A stretch of 64,000 nt of DNA from CAZMNY01 sp964567745 (GTDB lineage: Bacteria; Planctomycetota; Planctomycetia; Pirellulales; Pirellulaceae): NCBI GenBank assembly GCA_964567745.1, contig CAZMNY010000005.1, positions 186,001 through 250,000 of the forward strand. Direction: 5' to 3'. The notes under the pieces are model-generated. The model ran no database searches. It was not told the DNA's origin and saw only the letters and a list, made by a program, of their open reading frames with translations. The position numbers and the translations under genes were made by a program. How positions within the stretch are numbered: position 1 is the stretch's first letter; each line of letters begins with the position of its first letter. This document shows, in pieces, positions 9,737 through 17,137 of the stretch.

Positions 9737-9806
9737 GCTGGGTCGTTTTTTGCGTGATGATGCGGATTCGCGCACAGGAATGCGGCGCGACTTCTTGCGT
9801 CGGCGC

Positions 9807-9844
9807 AATAAAAAGCCCCCGGTGCCGACGGTTCCCAGGGGGGC
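9807..9844 (-). terminator. Intrinsic terminator on minus strand
   Basis: GCCCCC at 9815-9820 pairs with GGGGGC at 9839-9844. Read on the minus strand the hairpin is followed at once by TTTTTATT. The T-run exists only on the minus strand, so it terminates leftward transcription and not the SUKH-like gene. Confidence 0.75.
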
Positions 9845-10117
9845 AAAGGAATCCGCTTACAACCGGGAGCGATTGGACGGCGACGGCTTCCTGCTGCCGC
9901 CTTTGAGTGTCCTGTCTGACATCCGCCAAGTTGACAAAGGGGTAGGTCGGCCTCCATGCCAACTGGGTCGCTTTGCGGTCCGCAGATACGCGCTTTCACG
10001 CGATCCGGTGCAGACTCGTCTTGGCAGTTGTCGCCAACGAGACGAACGTCGAAAAAGAGATGAAGAACTGCGAATTCGCTGCTTCACTTGCTCTTGAATG
10101 TGACATCCGTGTCGTTG
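9807..10117 (-). ncRNA. Candidate ~310 nt structured RNA, unidentified
   Basis: A minus-strand transcript is suggested by a promoter-like pair upstream and an intrinsic terminator downstream. Within it, a hairpin at 10015-10041 pairs CTCG with CGAG and TTGGC with GCCAA, and further GC-rich foldback segments lie at 9880-9905 and 9975-10010. I compared it by eye with tmRNA (tag frame and T-loop), RNase P RNA (GAGGAAAGTCC core) and SRP RNA (GGAA-tetraloop domain) and found none of these hallmarks. No open frame in it looks coding. It could be a 6S-type or lineage-specific RNA; the identity is unknown. Confidence 0.35.
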
Positions 10118-10124
10118 AGGCGGG

Positions 10125-10153
10125 AGAATATTCCATCCCTCAAAAGCGGTCAA
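10125..10153 (-). promoter_or_regulatory. Sigma70-like promoter for the candidate RNA
   Basis: On the minus strand TTGACC (10148-10153) and TATTCT (10125-10130) are spaced by 17 bp, a standard housekeeping-sigma layout with 5/6 and 4/6 matches. Transcription would begin near 10117 and run to the terminator at 9807. Confidence 0.4.
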
Positions 10154-10294
10154 TACCGAATTTTTGTCGATCTATGACGGCAGGTTCTTGTCGCAGTGAA
10201 GTCGATTGAGTCAATGGCAATTTGCCGCTGAAAGCTCGCCATCGCCGTTGGAAATGTCAAGTTGTATTGACGCGTCGAATGTGGGTTCATCAAA

Positions 10295-10403
10295 CTAGTG
10301 GCGCGTCAACACTAAGAATTACGATCCCAGCGTTTGTATCGTACGCCGCCAAGTCAAGTTACGCCGAAGCCAACCCCCATTTTTAGAGTTGACGCGGCAC
10401 TAG
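10295..10403. mobile_element. 109 bp MITE, copy 1, flanked by CTAG
   Basis: The element begins and ends with CTAG. Inside the CTAG copies the ends are imperfect inverted repeats of about 17 bp (TGCCGCGTCAACTCTAA type). It has no coding capacity and is about 94% identical over its full 109 bp to the copy at 54702-54810, which sits in unrelated surroundings. These are the features of a non-autonomous miniature inverted-repeat element. The right-hand CTAG is shared with the adjoining IS relic. Confidence 0.85.
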
Positions 10404-10554
10404 GCTCTGTCCCTTAATTGGGATTGCATAGAAATTGACATCAAGGAAGCTCGACGAATCGCGACCCGCTACGAGAAAAAACTCGAGCACTACCTCGCCA
10501 TGATCTACATCGCGATCGCAAGAATGCTCATCAACTGGTATTAAGGGACAGAAC
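10404..10554 (+). pseudogene. IS5-type insertion sequence relic (transposase C terminus)
   Basis: A 151 bp remnant has intact ends: inverted repeats G[CT]TCTGTCCCTTAAT (15 bp) flanked on both sides by CTAG (10400-10403 and 10555-10558). The frame 10437-10544 encodes a peptide with RRIATRYEKKLEHYLAMIYI followed by a stop, which matches the usual C terminus of IS5-family DDE transposases. The catalytic domain is missing, so this is an internally deleted, immobile copy or a second MITE type. CTAG-like target duplications are known for IS5-group elements. Confidence 0.75.
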
Positions 10555-10562
10555 CTAGGGTA

Positions 10563-10892
10563 ATGATCGAATCCTTCACCGAATCCGAACCGCCCCAACA
10601 ACGAATCCGTCGGCTGTGGTGGCTGGTAACGACGATTCATTGCTTATTGTTGATGATCTCGCTGTTGCGGTTCCTCTATCGGCCAGAATCGAGGCTGTTT
10701 GGGATCGCCTGGAACGCTCTCTTTCAGATTCTCGCCCCAACATTCGGTTCGTTGGCCATCGCGTTGCTGCTCGCTAGTGAGATCTTTTCGGGACGTGTTC
10801 GAGTCGTTTTAGGAGTGGGGCTAATCCTGATCGTCTTAATCGTCTCGGTCCTCTGCTTGTATTGGTCGATGCCGATCTTGATGAGTGTCTGA
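10563..10892 (+). CDS. Small hypothetical membrane protein
   Basis: A 109-residue protein with a charged N terminus and three predicted membrane helices (LVTTIHCLLLMISLLRF, ILAPTFGSLAIALLLASEIF, VVLGVGLILIVLIVSVLCLY). I recognise no family. The hydrophobic periodicity argues for a real gene. Its ATG lies only 4 bp after the IS relic's right CTAG, so the native promoter and ribosome-binding site may have been displaced by the insertions and the gene may be silent or 5'-truncated. Confidence 0.45.
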   Translation: MIESFTESEPPQQRIRRLWWLVTTIHCLLLMISLLRFLYRPESRLFGIAWNALFQILAPTFGSLAIALLLASEIFSGRVRVVLGVGLILIVLIVSVLCLYWSMPILMSV

Positions 10893-11132
10893 ACGGGTGG
10901 GGGAATTTGCTTGATTTCGAATCAAATTGAGCGGTCTTGAGGCGTCGTCATTCGTCGCGCCGAGCCCAGTCGCAGTCGAGGATTGAGCGGTCACCCGAAC
11001 GAAGTCGGGATTGTTGCTAAATCACTGGTTTTTTAGGGGGGGTTTTGTGCCAAGACACGCTCCCCGTAAGGGCCGATAAAGGCTATAATTCCAGCTTCCA
11101 AATCGGTCTGTATTGGGGACGGGAGCGAGCGT
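10893..11132. other. Region upstream of dnaA
   Basis: This 240 bp stretch has no gene. It contains a T6-A-G7-T4 homopolymer tract at 11029-11046 and a perfect -10 hexamer before dnaA. I see no good DnaA boxes here, in contrast to the region after dnaA. Confidence 0.5.
11084..11089 (+). promoter_or_regulatory. -10 element likely serving dnaA
   Basis: A perfect TATAAT lies 43 bp upstream of the chosen dnaA start. No good -35 hexamer is found at 16-18 bp, so strength and exact start are uncertain. Confidence 0.4.
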
Positions 11133-12368
11133 TTGTTGGCGACGGATTCTGCCGTGGAGAACGGCGTCTTTTCGATTCCTCTGAAAACCGTGGCCGCCCC
11201 GCGCTTTGGTCGTCTCCATCAGGGTTCACGAAAACCCGTCTCACCGTCCGCTCGATCGAGTCAAGGGGAGCGTATTGGCCCATCAACGGTGGCATTTCCC
11301 GCAGGATCGGGTGGCGGCCAAAACGGGCCTGGACCACTTCCCGAATTCATCGCGGGGCGAGAAAACGCTGAACTTGCCGTCGCCGTCGACGCTGTGTTTT
11401 CCAGCAAGTCCGCTTTTAGCCCGCTCTGCCTGTACGGTCCAAGCGGTTGCGGAAAGACCCATTTGACCACCGGCCTCGTGCATCGCCTGCCACTCATCGG
11501 CGGCGGGTCGAGCATGATTCGAACTGGCTCGGATTTCGCCAGAGAGATCGTTCATGCGTTTCAGACGGATTCGCTGAACGAATTTCGCAACCAACTCGGC
11601 GGGCTAAGTTTATTTGTGCTCGACAATCTCGAGGAGTTGGCGGGAAAGCAACACGCACAACAAGAGCTTTGTAGTTTGATCGACCTTTCGCGTTTGCGCG
11701 GACTGTTCGTGATCACCACCTGCAAAACGCCGCCGCTGGACCTGGCAGGCTTTTCGTCCGCGCTGACTAGCCGCCTGTCAGGCGGGCTCTCCCTGGCCGT
11801 TCGCCCTCCAACCTCCACGACTCGCCGCACCATGCTTGCACGACTCGCCGAGCACTGGGGGGCTCGTCTCGACGAGAACGAAATTGCTCAGCTGGCCGCT
11901 GTCGCAGAGAACCAGCCCCCGACCCAATTACAGGCTTTGTTGATTCAGTATCGGCATTTCGCCGAGAACTTTACCGACCCCGGCCGAAACGCGCTTTTGA
12001 CGCTTCCCGTCAAACTGCCAGGCGACGTCGAAGCTCGATCGCTTGTCGACCGATTCATCGATCATCACCACAGCCAAAGTCAACTGCCGGCAATCAAGCA
12101 GATTGCCAGCCAAACAGCCAAGTCATTCAAGGTCACTCAGCGCGATCTCTGCGGCCCGACGAGAAGGCAAGCGGTGGTCAAGGCGCGGGGCGTTGCGATG
12201 TACGTGGTGAGAAAAATTCGAGGCGATAGCTTGGAAACGATCGGCCGCTATTTTGGGAATCGAGACCATACGACTGTGCTTCATGCGTGCCGAAAAACAG
12301 AATCGCTCATCGAGACCGACCCCATCGTTTCCGAAGTGATCGAAAAACTCTTGAAGAAATGGAGTTAG
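11133..12368 (+). CDS. dnaA: Chromosomal replication initiator DnaA (atypical)
   Basis: DnaA binds oriC, melts it and recruits the helicase. This copy has 411 residues. Walker A is GPSGCGKT at 102-109. The Walker B position reads LFVLDNLEEL (160-169), with Asp-Asn where most DnaA have Asp-Asp. The domain IV DNA-binding signature GNRDHTTVLHACRK is intact at 375-388. The first 70 residues are low-complexity and show no domain I (DnaB/DiaA-interacting) fold, so the protein appears to be domains II-IV only. The start is uncertain: TTG at 11133 (then TTG at 11136) or GTG at 11154; there is no ATG. The order dnaA-dnaN-dciA-gyrB supports the identity. Confidence 0.9.
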   Translation: MLATDSAVENGVFSIPLKTVAAPRFGRLHQGSRKPVSPSARSSQGERIGPSTVAFPAGSGGGQNGPGPLPEFIAGRENAELAVAVDAVFSSKSAFSPLCLYGPSGCGKTHLTTGLVHRLPLIGGGSSMIRTGSDFAREIVHAFQTDSLNEFRNQLGGLSLFVLDNLEELAGKQHAQQELCSLIDLSRLRGLFVITTCKTPPLDLAGFSSALTSRLSGGLSLAVRPPTSTTRRTMLARLAEHWGARLDENEIAQLAAVAENQPPTQLQALLIQYRHFAENFTDPGRNALLTLPVKLPGDVEARSLVDRFIDHHHSQSQLPAIKQIASQTAKSFKVTQRDLCGPTRRQAVVKARGVAMYVVRKIRGDSLETIGRYFGNRDHTTVLHACRKTESLIETDPIVSEVIEKLLKKWS

Positions 12369-12799
12369 GAGAGAGCCTGCTCGTGCGTCCAAGGCGCCGA
12401 TGAATCACGAAGTTCAATTCAACTTGATCAGTCCCGATCGAAACAGTGCGAGAAGAGGTGGAAAAGCTGTCGAGCCATCGTCGGCGATTGTTAGCGACTA
12501 TGGCCGGTTGTCGGGCACCAACGACAGCGTCGACAAGCTGAACCGTTTGCGGTCGGTTGTCGACAATGGGGTCGACGTCGAACGAACTGGTTTTCCACAG
12601 AGACAAAAGTGATCTAAGTCGTCGCGGCGGTGGAAGTACCGTCGAGCAATCGAGCGTTGTCGACGGCTTGCAGCCGATCATTACTACTGCTGTTAAAAAA
12701 GAAAAATAGATCAGAACAACTCGAACCGTCTATCCGACACAACACGCCTTGAAATGGTTTGACGACGTCGCGGTTCATGCAGGACGAGAAAGAATTCAA
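12369..12799. other. Candidate origin of replication (oriC) between dnaA and dnaN
   Basis: The 430 bp intergenic region holds TTTTCCACA (12591-12599, one mismatch to the DnaA box), TTTTCCACC on the minus strand (12458-12466), and the octamer TTGTCGAC at 12529-12536 (minus), 12557-12566 (palindrome) and 12657-12664. An A-rich stretch suited to unwinding lies at 12692-12710. A 70-codon open frame at 12400-12612 lacks family features. Many bacteria place oriC here; the specific boxes are inference. Confidence 0.5.
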
Positions 12800-13912
12800 A
12801 TGAAGATTACGTGTCACCGAGAAAAATTGTTGTCCGCCTTTCAAACCGCCGCCACGGTCGCGCCGAGCCGCAGCCCAAAACCGATTCTTCGCAACGTGCG
12901 TTTGGAAGTTGGAGATCGATGCATGTTGACCGCAACCGATATGGAGGTCGGGATTCGGATAGAAGTTGAAGGCATCGAAGTTCAAACCGGCGGTGCGGCG
13001 GTATTGCCAGTCGACCGATTCGGTTCGCTGCTCCGCGAGTCGACGGATGAACAACTGCAAATTGAGACGCTCGAGTCGGGTGCGGTTGTCAAAGGCGAGC
13101 GAAGTGAGTTTAACTTGCCGGCGGAGAACCCCGACGAATTTCCCGTCGTTGCGGAGTTTACCGAGACGAAGTACCACACGGCCACATCGCGGTTCTTCAA
13201 GGAACTCATCCGCCGAACCCTGTTCGCCACCGACACCGAAAGCAGTCGTTACGCGCTGGGCGGTGTGCTCTTGGAGATGAATAAAGACAGCATCGTCGCT
13301 GTCGGCACGGACGGGCGTCGTCTTGCCAAGATGGGGGGGCCGGCCGAGTCGATCGAGGGCCATGAGTCCGGCGAGCAAATGGTGATCGTACCGACGCGTT
13401 CAATGCAATTGATCGAACGCGCATTGGCCGACGACGATTCCGAAGTTCAGATTTGCGCTCGCTCCAACGATATCTTGGTCCGCAGCGCTCGGACGACAAT
13501 CTATACGCGGTTGGTCGAGGGGCGTTTTCCGAAATGGCGAGACGTATTGCCTGAACAAACCGGACAAGTCAGTTTTCAAATGACCGTCGGTCCGCTTCAC
13601 AGTGCGATTCGACAAGCGGCTGTCGTCGCCAGCGACGAAAGCCGAGGCATCGATTTTCGCTTTGGCACCGGCACGCTGGTGCTCAGCGGGCGGACGGCCG
13701 AAGTCGGGCAATCGCGAGTTGAATTGCCGATTCCCTACGATGGTGAAGAAGTGATCGTCACGTTGGACCACCGCTACGTCACCGATTTTCTCAAAGTGCT
13801 TGAGCCGAGCGCGACGTTTAACCTGAGCGTCGATGGATCCGAAGCGCCGGCGTTGTTTTCAACGGAAGACAATTACGGCTACGTCATCATGCCGCTGGCT
13901 CGAGATCCTTAA
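12800..13912 (+). CDS. dnaN: DNA polymerase III beta subunit (sliding clamp)
   Basis: A 370-residue beta clamp, the expected length, that encircles DNA and tethers the replicative polymerase. The sequence begins MKITCHREKLLSAF and shows the three-domain clamp pattern, including TESSRYALGGVLLEM and TDGRRLAKM in the middle of the protein and the C-terminal MPLARDP, equivalent to the usual MPMRL clamp tail. The ATG at 12800 is preceded by AGGACGAG. It follows the candidate origin and is 65 bp upstream of dciA; recF, which usually follows dnaN, is absent. Confidence 0.95.
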   Translation: MKITCHREKLLSAFQTAATVAPSRSPKPILRNVRLEVGDRCMLTATDMEVGIRIEVEGIEVQTGGAAVLPVDRFGSLLRESTDEQLQIETLESGAVVKGERSEFNLPAENPDEFPVVAEFTETKYHTATSRFFKELIRRTLFATDTESSRYALGGVLLEMNKDSIVAVGTDGRRLAKMGGPAESIEGHESGEQMVIVPTRSMQLIERALADDDSEVQICARSNDILVRSARTTIYTRLVEGRFPKWRDVLPEQTGQVSFQMTVGPLHSAIRQAAVVASDESRGIDFRFGTGTLVLSGRTAEVGQSRVELPIPYDGEEVIVTLDHRYVTDFLKVLEPSATFNLSVDGSEAPALFSTEDNYGYVIMPLARDP

Positions 13913-13977
13913 TAGGCACAAACGAGATGATCCCAGTAGACGATGAATACGAAGACTCACAAGGATGACAGGCCGAG

Positions 13978-14349
13978 TTGCAAGTGAAAGAGGAATCGGA
14001 CGAAATTGTTTTGCATCGTGTTGCTGAAGATGTAGGTCGCAAGCAGATCTACCATCGTCCTAAAACGATGCGATCGTTGGTCAGCACGCTGTTGGCTCGA
14101 CGAGGGTACGCGCAGGAAAACTCTGCGGACCGCTGTCGAGAAGTGTGGAGGTCGGCTGTCGGGGAACGAATCGCTCGGGCAAGTTTGCCTGGCAAGATTC
14201 GCAAAGGGGTACTGACCGTCATCGTAGAGAACTCGGTTGTCGTGCAGGAGCTATCCATGCAACGGCAAGCAATCCTGAAACACATGGGGAAGGAAGCCCC
14301 AGAATTGAAAGTCGTTGGGCTCAAGTTTCGCGTTGGCGCTGTCAAATAG
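13978..14349 (+). CDS. dciA: DciA-like DUF721 helicase-operator protein
   Basis: A 123-residue basic protein of the DUF721 family. DciA is the ancestral loader/operator of the replicative helicase DnaB in bacteria without DnaC. The core runs from AENCREVW-like CREVWRSAVGERIARAS through KGVLTVIVENSVVVQELSMQ, the typical KH-like fold with the hydrophobic strand pair. The start is taken as TTG 13978, with GTG 13984 as alternative. It lies between dnaN and gyrB, where DUF721 genes are commonly found, supporting a replication role. Confidence 0.82.
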   Translation: MQVKEESDEIVLHRVAEDVGRKQIYHRPKTMRSLVSTLLARRGYAQENSADRCREVWRSAVGERIARASLPGKIRKGVLTVIVENSVVVQELSMQRQAILKHMGKEAPELKVVGLKFRVGAVK

Positions 14350-14430
14350 ACGCGGCAAATAGACGCCGCCGACAGGCACAACGCGAGCTGAGATGATCTG
14401 GCGACCCTTTAGAAGAAACGGTTGAAGCAA

Positions 14431-17028
14431 ATGAACGATCCGAATTCCGACAATCAAGATTCTCCGGAAGAAGACGAGTCGAACTTGAACGAACAAGAAG
14501 ACGCGGATGCTGACGGCCAGGACGCCGCGGACAGCGATCCTCCGAAGCAAGGAACGTCGGACTACAATCAAGAGAACATTCAGGCGCTAACCGACCTGGA
14601 GCACGTTCGCGAGCGGCCGAGTATGTACATTGGCGACACCAATGTCCGCGGACTCCATCACTTGGTCTACGAAGTCGTCGACAACTCGATTGACGAAGCG
14701 ATGGCCAAGTTCGCCACCAATGTCAAAGCGACGATCAACACGGACGGATCGGTTACCGTCGAAGACGACGGTCGAGGCATCCCGGTCGAAAAGCACGCGG
14801 AAATTTCCGAGAAGGAAGGCCGCAATATCTCCACGCTCGAAGCCGTCATGACGATGCTCAAAGTCGGCGGCAAGTTTACCAAGGACGCGTATCAGACGTC
14901 GGGCGGTTTGCACGGCGTCGGCGTGACCGTCGTCAACTTTCTCTCGCAGTGGTGCGAGGTGCACGTCTTCCGCGATGGCAAGATCCACCAGCAAGAATAT
15001 GAACGCGGCGTGGCGATGGGGCCCGTCACGATCGTCGGCGATTCAAAGAAGATCGGCACCAAGACCACCTTCAAGCCAGACGATCAGATCTTCCAAACGA
15101 CCAAATTCGACTACGACACGGTCCACCGCCGGCTTCAAGAACTGGCGTTTCTTAATCGCGGCGTTCGCATCAAGTTTCGCGACAAACGAATCGACGAGAA
15201 GGATGAGTTCTATTACGAACGAGGCGTGATTGAATTCGTCGAACACCTCAACAAGACGCGTGACGCGATTCACGGCGAGGTGATTTACATGGAAGGCGAA
15301 ATGGAGGGCGTCGGTTACGAGATCGCTTTGCAGTACACGCGCGAACACTCGGAAAATCTACACTCCTACGTCAACAATATTAACACGATCGAGGGCGGTA
15401 CGCATGTCAGCGGTTTTCGAGCCGCCTTGACGCGAACACTGAACAACTACGGCAAGAAGGAAGGCCTGTTCAAGAATATCGTGCCCACCGGCGAGGACTT
15501 TCGCGAAGGATTGACGGTCGTTGTGTCCGTTCGAGTTCCTCATCCTCAGTTCGAAGGGCAGACGAAAACGAAGCTCGGCAACAGCGAAGTCGAGCGTATC
15601 ATCACGATGTCCGTGGGCGAGTTTCTCGCGAAGTACTTGGAGGAAAACCCCAAGGACGCCAAGATGCTCATCCGCAAAGGCGTGTTCGCTGCGGAAGTCC
15701 GTGAAGCGGGGCGAAAAGCCAAAGAGATGCTGCGAAAGCGCAAGGACGTACTCGGCGGCGGTGGCCTTCCAGGCAAGCTGCGGGATTGCATAAGCAAAGA
15801 GATGGAGCTTTGCGAGCTTTACTTGGTCGAAGGTGATTCGGCTGGCGGAAGCGCCGAGGGAGGGCGGCTGAAACAGTACCAGGCGATTCTTCCGCTGCGT
15901 GGAAAGATCATCAACGCCTACAAGTCGCGCGAAGACAAAGTGCTCGCGAACGAAGAGGTGCAGAGCATGATCCAAGCCATCGGAGGCGGCATCGGCGCCG
16001 AGATGGACTTGAGCAAGCTGCGTTACAACAAAGTGATTATCATGACGGACGCCGACGTCGATGGTTCGCACATTCGCACGCTGCTGCTTTGCTTCTTCTA
16101 CCGTCAGATGTATCCGCTGATCGAAAGCGGCCATGTCTACGTGGCTCAGCCTCCGCTGTTCCGAGTGCACAAGTCGAAGAAGGAAGTCTATTACGTTCAG
16201 ACCGATGAAGAGATGAAGTCGCAACTGCTCGAACGAGGTCTCGACGGTTCGGTGCTGGAAGACCCCGAAAAGGGCATCTCGATAGAAGGCGAATCGATGG
16301 CGACGCTCTGCACGACGTTGACGTCGATGGAAGAGGCGCTCATCGCCTTAGAACGCCGTGGGATCAGCGTGAAAGTTCACGCCGAGCGAGTCGATCTGGA
16401 GTCGGGTCGGTTGCCGATGTACCACGTCGTGTTGGGGATTGAGGACGAGTGGTTTGTGAGTCGGCAGGACGTCGACGCGTATGTGAAGAAGAAAGAGACG
16501 GAGTTGGGCGTCGATCTGCGCGGGAACAATGGCGATAACGGCGATGACGACGACGAGTTGGATGACGCCGAAGCGTCGGTCGAGGACAATGGCGGACCGC
16601 AGTTGCACATCACCGAGCTGCACGAAATCCGCACGATCAACACGGCGTTGAAGGGGATCGACGAAATGGGTTTCGACATCCAATCGTTGATCCCGCAAGA
16701 GCGCACGGGAATCGAGGTGCCTCGTTACGTTCTTCGTCGCGGCGACCACGAGCGATCGTTAAGTGATCTCCGCGGCTTGCTTTCGGCCGTGCGGGCCGTC
16801 GGCGAGAAAGGCCTGCAGGTGACTCGCTTCAAGGGTCTCGGCGAAATGAACGCGGAAGAGCTCCGCGACACCACGCTCGACCCCGACAACCGCACGCTCG
16901 TGCAAGTCAGCATGCGCGACGCCGCGGCTGCAGAGAACATGTTCCGCATCCTAATGGGCGACAAAGTCGAACCCCGTCGCGAGTTCATCGAAAAACACGC
17001 ACTCGAAGTCCGCAACCTCGATGTGTAG
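14431..17028 (+). CDS. gyrB: DNA gyrase subunit B
   Basis: An 865-residue type IIA topoisomerase B subunit that hydrolyses ATP to drive supercoiling with GyrA. The GHKL ATPase shows RPSMYIGD and VVDNSIDEA near the N terminus. The TOPRIM domain has EGDSAGGSA near 465 and DADVDGSHIRTLLL near 540, and the C terminus has RFKGLGEMN. It is longer than the common ~640-residue form because of an insertion of roughly 150 residues in the C-terminal part, as in E. coli, with a very acidic tract (GDNGDDDDELDDAE) near 700. The N-terminal 35 residues are also acidic. The ATG at 14431 follows AGAAGAAACGG. gyrA is not in the window. Confidence 0.96.
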   Translation: MNDPNSDNQDSPEEDESNLNEQEDADADGQDAADSDPPKQGTSDYNQENIQALTDLEHVRERPSMYIGDTNVRGLHHLVYEVVDNSIDEAMAKFATNVKATINTDGSVTVEDDGRGIPVEKHAEISEKEGRNISTLEAVMTMLKVGGKFTKDAYQTSGGLHGVGVTVVNFLSQWCEVHVFRDGKIHQQEYERGVAMGPVTIVGDSKKIGTKTTFKPDDQIFQTTKFDYDTVHRRLQELAFLNRGVRIKFRDKRIDEKDEFYYERGVIEFVEHLNKTRDAIHGEVIYMEGEMEGVGYEIALQYTREHSENLHSYVNNINTIEGGTHVSGFRAALTRTLNNYGKKEGLFKNIVPTGEDFREGLTVVVSVRVPHPQFEGQTKTKLGNSEVERIITMSVGEFLAKYLEENPKDAKMLIRKGVFAAEVREAGRKAKEMLRKRKDVLGGGGLPGKLRDCISKEMELCELYLVEGDSAGGSAEGGRLKQYQAILPLRGKIINAYKSREDKVLANEEVQSMIQAIGGGIGAEMDLSKLRYNKVIIMTDADVDGSHIRTLLLCFFYRQMYPLIESGHVYVAQPPLFRVHKSKKEVYYVQTDEEMKSQLLERGLDGSVLEDPEKGISIEGESMATLCTTLTSMEEALIALERRGISVKVHAERVDLESGRLPMYHVVLGIEDEWFVSRQDVDAYVKKKETELGVDLRGNNGDNGDDDDELDDAEASVEDNGGPQLHITELHEIRTINTALKGIDEMGFDIQSLIPQERTGIEVPRYVLRRGDHERSLSDLRGLLSAVRAVGEKGLQVTRFKGLGEMNAEELRDTTLDPDNRTLVQVSMRDAAAAENMFRILMGDKVEPRREFIEKHALEVRNLDV

Positions 17029-17137
17029 TGGGCGCAGTTGGTTCTTGACATAAAGGTTGTCATTTCGGACACATCTTGGCGCGCATTCGTAGTGGATTGC
17101 ATCGCTGTATGGAACAGGCTCTTGCTGGAGCCCAATT

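Larger units (their letters stand above)
9737..10294. other. Gene-poor region upstream of the replication block
   Basis: About 560 bp hold no convincing protein gene. On the minus strand they contain a promoter-like site (10125-10153), several hairpins and a strong intrinsic terminator (9807-9844), listed separately as a candidate non-coding RNA. The edge at 10295 is the start of a MITE. Confidence 0.6.

Noticed and set aside
9807..10117. tmRNA, RNase P RNA or SRP RNA in the structured interval
   Set aside because: The T-loop and tag frame, the GAGGAAAGTCC core and the GGAA-tetraloop domain are all absent.
12400..12612. 70-codon open frame between dnaA and dnaN
   Set aside because: No family resemblance, overlaps DnaA-box-like and TTGTCGAC motifs, and lies where the origin is expected.
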